NCBI GenBank assembly: GCA_019925105.1
Contig: JAHGAU010000004.1
Location: 1,116,001 to 1,180,000 of the forward strand
Length of the DNA stretch: 64,000 bases
Direction: 5' to 3'
From: Niebla homalea
Taxonomy: Eukaryota > Ascomycota > Lecanoromycetes > Lecanorales > Ramalinaceae
Shown here: in pieces, positions 56,459 to 64,000 of the stretch
Layout: every line of letters starts with the position of its first letter
Position numbering within the stretch: the first letter of the stretch is position 1
Made by a program: the position numbers and the translations under genes
The notes under the pieces: model-generated
What the model was told of the DNA's origin: nothing
The model's database searches: none
The model's input: the letters and a program-made list of their open reading frames with translations, nothing else

Positions 56459-59400
56459 AGGTAAATTTGATTGATTGATTGATTTATATTACGGGTCTAG
56501 CTAAGCTAATTCCGGCGTTCCTTATACGCGGTTTTTAGCCTTATTAATAACCGTAAAAACCTGATACTTATAACGTTAAAGTAAAAACCGGCGTTCACCA
56601 GGTTTTTACACTTTATCCCTTAAGGTAAAGGATATTAACGGCTATTTAAAGAGTAATAATCTATTTATATACTTTTTATGTTTTAACTCCCTTAAGAAAA
56701 TCCGTAATATTATAACTATATCCTTATAAAGGTTATCTTTAAACTTATTATTCTTCCGCTTCTTTATATATTTATATTATTTTAACCTTATATAATATTT
56801 CTAAATATCCTTATTAATACTTACGCGTTTAATATATATTTTTTTTATATTATTATTATTATTAACTTTTTTAAGGACTTTTAATAAGCGTTTATTATTA
56901 TATTTTTACGGCTATAAAAGATACTTTCCGGTTTATATAATTAACGTAATTAATTTCCGTTTTTCTTTTTCTTTTTTAATTAATAACGGGCTTTCTCCGT
57001 AAGGTCTTTAATAACCTTTTTTATCTTTATAATAAGGTTAAACTATAATAATAATCCGGTAGATATTATAAACTTAACGGTTATTTAAATATTTTGCTTT
57101 ATAAATAATATTTAATAATAATTATAAATATTAACTTTTACGATAAGTTTTAACTTAACCTCCGTAAATAAAAAATAAAAAATAAGGATATATACCGCGT
57201 TTTACTTTTTTTATCCGTACTTATATCCGGCATTTATCCGACTTTTAATATATATAATAAATAAGAAATAAGTTAAACCGTTTTTACCCATCCGGAATTA
57301 AATTATTAATATATTATTACCTTTTTTTATAATATTATAACGGCGGAAATACTTATTAATAATCTTTTTATTATTAAAAATTAAATAACGATAACTTTAA
57401 AGTATAAAGTCTTTATATTTCTGTTAACGTTTAATTTACTTTATTATAACCTATAAAATAATCATTATAACTTTTACTCTTTAAATCCTTTTAATCTTAA
57501 TTTTTCTTATATTTAACGGGAATTTATACCCGCTTAAGTTAACTTCCGGGATATTAATAAAATTAATTTCCTTTTTAATTTATTTTTACTTTATTTTAAT
57601 AAAAAAAATAAAAATATTTTTAATTTATTCTTTTTAACTTTAAGCTTATTAAGATTCTAACGGATCTACCCGTTTCTTATTATTATAATTAAGTATATAT
57701 ATTTCTTTAATTTTATTTAAGTAATTATTTAATTTAACGTAATTTTAATTAACGGTATAAAAATTTTAAATTTTAATACCGGGATAAAAATTACTTTATA
57801 AATATTATTAATTATTCTTAAATACCGATTCTAAACTTTCTATAATATTTAAATAAGCTTTTTCTTATATCCCGGAATATCCTTAAGTATATATTAAATA
57901 ATTATAACGTATATTATAATTAACTTTATTATAATTTAATAAATAGTCCGGGCTTTTTATAACGTAACTTCCTATATCGATATGGTAAGATAAGTAAAGC
58001 CTTTTTTTTATAAAGTTATTTTCTTTTAAATTTTTCTTATATAGTCTTTTTAATTAAATTTCTTATTTACTTAAAGGTTAAAGACTTTAATATTAATATT
58101 TAACTTTACCGTAATTTTATTTAAGTTTACTATAATTATTATATTATATAACCTTAAGCTTTTAATTATATAAATAAGTTTATATTTATATAGCATAAAT
58201 TAAGCCTTATAACTTTTTATTTATTAAAAATAAACTTTATAAACTTATTTTAATTTTAAATAATTTATATATATAAAGATATTATAGGCTAAAAAATAAA
58301 TATTATTAATAAAGCCTTTAATTTAGACTTTTTATTTTAATTTAACGAGCTTTTTAATTAATAAACTGTTAAAGAATAAAAATAATATAGAAGAAATAGG
58401 TAATCTTTAAGGAATCCCCGTTATAATAAGCTTTATTAAGTTTATTTTTTATCTTAAATTAATTAATATAGTTCGGTTGCTTAAGAAACTTTTTATTTAT
58501 TTAATTAAGAAAAATAATATCTTTTTTTTTTTAAATTATATAATAACCTTTAATAATTTATTTTATTAAAAATATTTATAATATCGAGGGAAAAAATTTA
58601 TAATATATTTCTTCCCGTAATCTTATATTATATATATACCGTTAGTTAATCCTTTAAGGGCTATTTTTATTAACCGATTTTTCCTTACTTTTATTTATTA
58701 ATTAAAAAGAAATTTATAATTCTTTATATAATTATTAAAGATCTTTATTATTACCGTCTTTAGGGTTTTCCTTAATATATATAAAAGTATAATAAGTCTA
58801 TAAGACTTTACTTTAAAGTAATCCGGCTTAATAAACTTTTTAAGGATAATTATTTTTATTTCCTTAAACTTATATAAATAATAATTAACGTTAAAATATA
58901 TTTAAAAAAAGTAAATAAAAACCTTTTTAAATAATAAAATTATTATTACTAAGAATTTATTAAAAATTTTATTTAATCTTAAGACTTTATCCTTCTTTAA
59001 TTTATTAATTACTTTAATTATTATATCTTATATTATTACCTTATTTATTAATATAGGGTTAAAGTATATAACGCCGTTAATATCGTTTAAATTAACTTTT
59101 AATAGAAGGGGGAAAAATACTTTTTTAAGGGCCTTAATCTTACCGTTAAAGATATTAATTAATATATTATTAAATTTCTTAAGGGGCGGGAATTTAAGGA
59201 TAAACTTTAGTTTCCTATTTTATTCCTTATTATACTTTATTAACTTTTAAATATTATAAAATAAAACCGTTAAATTATATACTATAAATTAAAAATATAT
59301 TTATTTAACTTTTTTAATAATTTTCTTTTTTTCCTTTTAAGTAACTTTTAATTAATTAAATATTTCTTAATTTTTATATTTAAAAGTTTACTCAATTAAT

Positions 59401-62286
59401 TTTTTCATTTTTATAATTACGGTTATATACTTTTTATTTTAATAAATTTTAATTTTTTAAGAAAGTTTTATTATCGGGATAATTTTATTAATTACTTTAT
59501 TTAATGCCTTTATTATTTACTTTATAAAAAAGTTAATTTAATCTTTATTATTTAATTAAGGGAGGTTTATAAATTATATTATTATTTCCTCCGCTTTTAT
59601 ATAAACCTTTACTTCCTTAACCGTTTTTTACGTTCTTTTTACTGGTAATAATAAGGTTATATTAACGGTTTAATTTAAAGTTATTTATATTAATATATAA
59701 TTTAAATTATATTTTAAGTCTTCTTATAGCTTATATATTATAATTATACCGGTAACCTTTTCTATAATAAAAACTAAATTAATTAACGTTTTAATCTTAT
59801 AACTTTTTTATATAATAATCCCTTATAATATTAATAATAAAAAATTAATTTAAGCGGTAATTATTAATAAATTATTTAATTTAATATAATTTATTATACG
59901 CTTTTCCTTATTCTATATATAATAATATAGGTTAAAATTTTTAAGTAATATATATTTACTTAAAGTAATTAAAACCTTTTTAAATAATAATATTATAAAA
60001 GGTTTTTCCTTATTAATTAACGGCGGGTTATACGCGTTATAAATATTAAGGTCGTTCTTTAAGTCCTTTTCCTTTATAATATAGAATATATAAAGGTTTT
60101 TATTATAATAAGTAATATCTTAATTATTTACGTTAAACCGTTTATTTATAAAGAAGTATATTTTAATTATTTTATTTCTTTTAAAGGTTAAGTAAAACCC
60201 TTTTTTTAAATTAATAAATAAATATATATATAAATTATATAATAATTCCTATATTATTATAACGTTAATATCCTTAATTTCTTTAAACTTAAATATTAAT
60301 ATTATTATTTTAACTCCTTTATTATAAACGTTATATTATATTATTCTTAAAAATGTTAATATATTATATATTAATCTTTATAAGGGCTCCCTTTTTTATA
60401 TCCGTTTAAGTTACGGATTTCTTATTAAAATTAAGTATTTTTTAATTTAATATCTTCCTAATTATTATTAAAAACGTAAAACGGCCGGTTTTTAAAATTA
60501 AAATTGCGAAAAGCTTTTTTTTCTTTACCGTTATTTATTTTTTATTATTTAATTAATTAAATTTATATTTTAAGGTTACCTTTAATTAATTTATTAAATT
60601 AATTTTATACGTATTATACCGGTAGATTTTTACGGTTATCCGGGTTTTTTTACGTTTAATCTCTTTAGCTTTTACTATATATTTAAAATCCTATATTAAA
60701 TATCCTTCCTTATTATACGTAACGTATTTAAACGTATTTTTTATAAGCCCTTTAATTACTAGCTTTATATACTTATAAATATTATAGCCCTTAATATAAA
60801 CTATATATTTTATAATATTAAGGTATTTTATAATAATATATTTATAACCTTAATATTTAAAATATTAATAAATATTAACCGTTTTATTTTATAATTGAAT
60901 TATTTTAAAAAATCCTTTTTCGGTAATCCCTTTATTTAAGACGTTATTATATATCTTTATTAACGTTACGCTTAATATAATGGTAAAATACTTTTTTATA
61001 CGTTTTAAGGAATTAAGTTTTTTCGTTATTAACGGAAGCCTATAATTAATAATCTTAAGCCCTAAATAAAGAACCGTATTCTCCTTTTTTATACTTTTTA
61101 ATATAGCCTTTTTTTTGGCTTCCTTAAAACGTAATAAGTATATTTTATTTACTATCATAATAAATAATTACCTTAAGATTTTAATTAACTTATATTCTCC
61201 CTTATTAATTTAAACCTTAAACCTTTTTAAGCTTTCCCTTACCTTTAAAAATACTATATTAAAAAGGATATCCTTACTTTATAGTTTATATATCGTAATA
61301 ATTTATTTTATTAATAATTCCGTTATTATTTTAAAAGCCTTTATTAATTATAATAAGTTTATTTTTACCGCTATATTCTTCTTTTTATTATTAAATAAAT
61401 AAATTATTATTATTTTTATTTTCTTTAATATAGCCGTTTTTTCCTTTATTATCCTTTTATTTTCTATTATAGGTACCCTTTTTATTATCTTTATCGTCCA
61501 GCTTTTTTTTATTTAAAAGGCCGCCGTTTTTATATTTTTATTTCGTATATTTAATTTTAGGCCGCCGTTTTTACTTTTTATTAACGTTTTTATTACCGCC
61601 CTTTAAAAGCTTTATAGCCGCTCCGTTTCCCTTAGTTTTACCTTTATTTTTATATAAAAGTCCTTTATGCTTTTTAACTTAATCTATAGTATTAATTAGG
61701 TTTTTAACGTAATATTTTTTTACTTTATTATAAAGAGTCCTTTTAAGGCCTTTACTGCTTCTTTTACCGCCCTTTCGCCCTTATTTATTAAGCGATATAT
61801 TATCTCCGCTTTTTACCTTTAATCCTTTAAGGTTTTATTCTCTTTATTAATTTTATTTCCCCTTTATATATCCTTAATAATACTTTTATTGCAGTCTTTT
61901 TACCTTTTCCCCCCGCCCGTATTCCTTACCGTTAATATTATATCGGCTTTCTTACCCCCTTATTTACCTATTATCTCCGTATTATTATTACGCGTTTTAT
62001 ACGTTTTAATATACGTATTTTATTAATTTTAATTCCTTTATTTATTTTAAGTATTATCCGGCTTATTATTATTATATTACCCGTACATGTCGTTGCCGTT
62101 TCTATTAATATAGGTTATTTACCCGTTTATTACCTTATTCTTAATTATTATATTATTTCTACTTATCATACTTAATATACTTCTCTTACTATTACTAGAG
62201 CTATACGTATACGCATCGTTTTGGACCTCTGGGGTCCCTTTGTTCGTCGCCATTCTAAGTCTCAACCAATTCATAAGGTAAATTTA
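56459..62286 (-). mobile_element. Full-length Tad-type LINE, minus strand, RIP-mutated
   Basis: 5.83 kb, same family as 5064-10855. Minus-strand ORF1 starts at 62253 (ATGGCGACGAACAAAGGGAC). The tail at the other end reads, on plus, TTGATTGATTGATTTATATT then GGGTCTAGCTAAGCTAATTC. A 10-bp duplication, ATAAATAATA, flanks it at 56449-56458 and 62287-62296. ORF2 blocks are recognisable but riddled with stops; the open frame at 60889-61158 is a surviving piece of ORF1/ORF2 junction sequence, not an intact gene. Confidence 0.85.
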
Positions 62287-62296
62287 ATAAATAATA

Positions 62297-64000
62297 GTGA
62301 GGAATAAATAATACGTTTATATTTTAATTTTATTATTAATTTTAAAGGATCCTATAAATCGGGGCGTAAGCTTTTTACTTAATTACTTTAACTTAAGGTT
62401 TTTAATATTCAATATTATTAAATTATTAACGTTATATAATTTTAACTTATATTTTTTATTATACGTTTTTTAAGTTAATTTAATAATATAACGTTATTAA
62501 TCCGTTAATATTAATTGTATTTTATGTAATATTTTAACTTTATTTTTTATTATAAGTATTTCCTTTTCTATAAATTTATCCTTACGTTTAAAATAAATAT
62601 CTAACTTATAATTATATATCGTTATAAAGAGGCTATAGCTTAAAGTTAAGTATTTTAAGTTTATAAGTAAATTTAATTAAGAAAAATAGCTTTATTTAAT
62701 TTACTTACTCGGAATTAATGAAAATCCTTAAATATTATTTAAGGTTTTAATTTTAACGCTTTATTTAATTATCCGTTTACGGATAGAAAACGGTACTTAA
62801 TTTACGTTTTATTTTTACGTAATAATATATTAAACTTTAGAATTTATTAATAAATAAAAACCTTTAATTAATTATAATTTTATCCGGCATATTATACTAT
62901 AATACGATTTCTTTAAAGAAAAGGTCCGTTAACGTAACGGTATCGATTTATTTTATAACGGAAAGGTATCTATATATTTTTATATATTTATTTACGATTA
63001 TTAAAATCGAATTATAAACGTTATCCTTAACCTTAATTATAAGTAAACCGATAATAAAATCTATATTAAGTTCTTTCCAGGGTACGGCCGGTTAAAAGAA
63101 TAAAATAAATTTATTATAAAGGCGGTAACGTAATACCTTAATCCTTTAATAAATATCGTACGTTTTAATATAATTATTAACTTAAGCCTTTAAGCCGTCA
63201 TAATAATATTTATGGGTTAAGAGCTTATAAGTCTTTTTGGCTTTAAAGTAATTTATTAACGGATTATTATAATACTTATTAATTAACTTTTCTTTAACCG
63301 TTTTATCCCGGGGAATATATATATAACTTTTATAAGTAATAAGGTTATTAAGATTATGTTTTAAATATTATTATAACTTTAATAAGAATACGTTGGCGTT
63401 ACGTTATTATCCTTAATTTTATATATAAATATATTATTAACCTATAGATCCTTAATAAATAACTTAATTAACTTAAATTCCTCGTAAAGCTTTTTAAGTA
63501 ACTATTAAATCTTTTTTTACGGAATAATAATTTAAATACCTTTTAAAGTAAATAATAATTAATAATTAATAACCGCTGTCCGCCAGCGTTCCGCCGATTT
63601 ATTGGATTAAAGTATAAACTTATTTTATAAGGTAAATAATAAAATAATATTAAAAAGTAAAATTCCTTTATAATTTAAACGTTTTAATAAAGGATTAATA
63701 AGGTTTATTTTACTTTAACGATAAAATACTTTAAAATTATAATTAATAAGTTTTAAAACCTATTTAATTTAACGCGGGCTTAACGCCGGTTATTTTATAA
63801 ATTTCCGAAAATTATTATAATCTATTTATACTTAAATAGCTTTAAGGCTCCCTTTTAAATAATACCGCTATTACTTAAACGTTATAACGATAATAAGGAA
63901 CTCTTAATTATACGTTTTATAATTCTATTTAATAAAGGTTATTTTTCTAGATTAATACGTAATTAAACATTAATAACCCTCCTTAAATTATTAAAATAAG
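62297..64000 (-). pseudogene. Ty3/gypsy pol (integrase) remnant, RIP-inactivated
   Basis: Reading minus from about 63.09 kb gives VPWKELNIDFIIGLLIIKVK then NSILIIVNKYIKIYRYL and, after a TAA, IDTVTLTDLFFKEIVL, then YNMPDKIIIN. This is the order of a gypsy integrase core (PWxxxxxDFI-GLP, YxxILVxVDRxxK, FxxxxxxxYGxPxxIxSDRG), with Asp-to-Asn changes and TAA/TAG for Gln as RIP would produce. Upstream sequence to the window edge has the same signature and probably holds the RNase H and reverse transcriptase parts. The element continues beyond the window, so termini are not seen. Confidence 0.6.

Overview
The window reads as a piece of a filamentous ascomycete (Pezizomycotina, probably Dothideomycetes-like) genome with two base compositions. 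About 19 kb of ordinary, intron-bearing eukaryotic sequence (roughly 13.2-32.3 kb) sits between two very AT-rich blocks (1-13 kb and 32.3-64 kb). Much of the AT-rich DNA has almost no CA or TG dinucleotides but still has CG, CC and GG, and coding frames inside it are broken mainly by TAA/TAG where CAA/CAG would fit. That is the signature of repeat-induced point mutation (RIP) of the C-to-T in CpA type known from Neurospora and Leptosphaeria. No rRNA, convincing tRNA, CRISPR array or telomere repeat was seen.

The AT-rich blocks are nested transposable elements. Left block: a hAT-like terminal-inverted-repeat element (4817-11031, 8-bp target duplication) carries a full-length Tad-type LINE (5064-10855, 13-bp duplication). 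The hAT-like element itself lies at the edge of a mutated retrotransposon gag frame (about 11.04-12.15 kb, minus). Right block: a LINE 3' part (38.7-39.56 kb and 51.66-52.1 kb) appears split by a 12.1-kb LTR retroelement (39561-51660: two LTRs, polypurine tract, near-perfect 5-bp duplication). That element contains a near-full LINE (42.92-49.08 kb), which in turn contains a 365-bp 5'-truncated LINE with a 14-bp duplication. The LTR element also holds a 1.2-kb mini LTR element with 163-bp LTRs. Another full LINE lies at 56459-62286 (minus), beside a mutated Ty3/gypsy integrase (62.3-64 kb, minus). A less mutated patch at 52.4-53.5 kb combines a fold-back repeat, a G-rich minisatellite and a perfect 46-bp inverted repeat.

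The gene island holds four gene models that look intact. They are a large minus-strand protein joining a Ulp1-type cysteine protease domain, coiled coil and JmjC oxygenase domain (13994-16949); an orphan AT-hook protein with two introns (22425-23530); and two divergently transcribed orphan membrane proteins (28983-29902 minus, 30304-31153 plus). Between them are decayed coding stretches: a membrane protein with two in-frame stops (24085-24999), a coding remnant with several TAA/TAG stops (27805-28584), a retroviral-type integrase remnant (26.3-27.0 kb), a Ty1/copia RNase H tail (22029-22178) and unrecognised fragments (17.7-18.75 and 20.1-20.55 kb). Nearly all their stops are TAA/TAG, so RIP-like mutation seems to have reached into the island. 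Copies of one LTR-like repeat, starting TGTCAGCC, lie on both sides of the island in opposite orientation (4.4-4.6 and 32.3-32.6 kb) and again at 53.2-53.7 kb.
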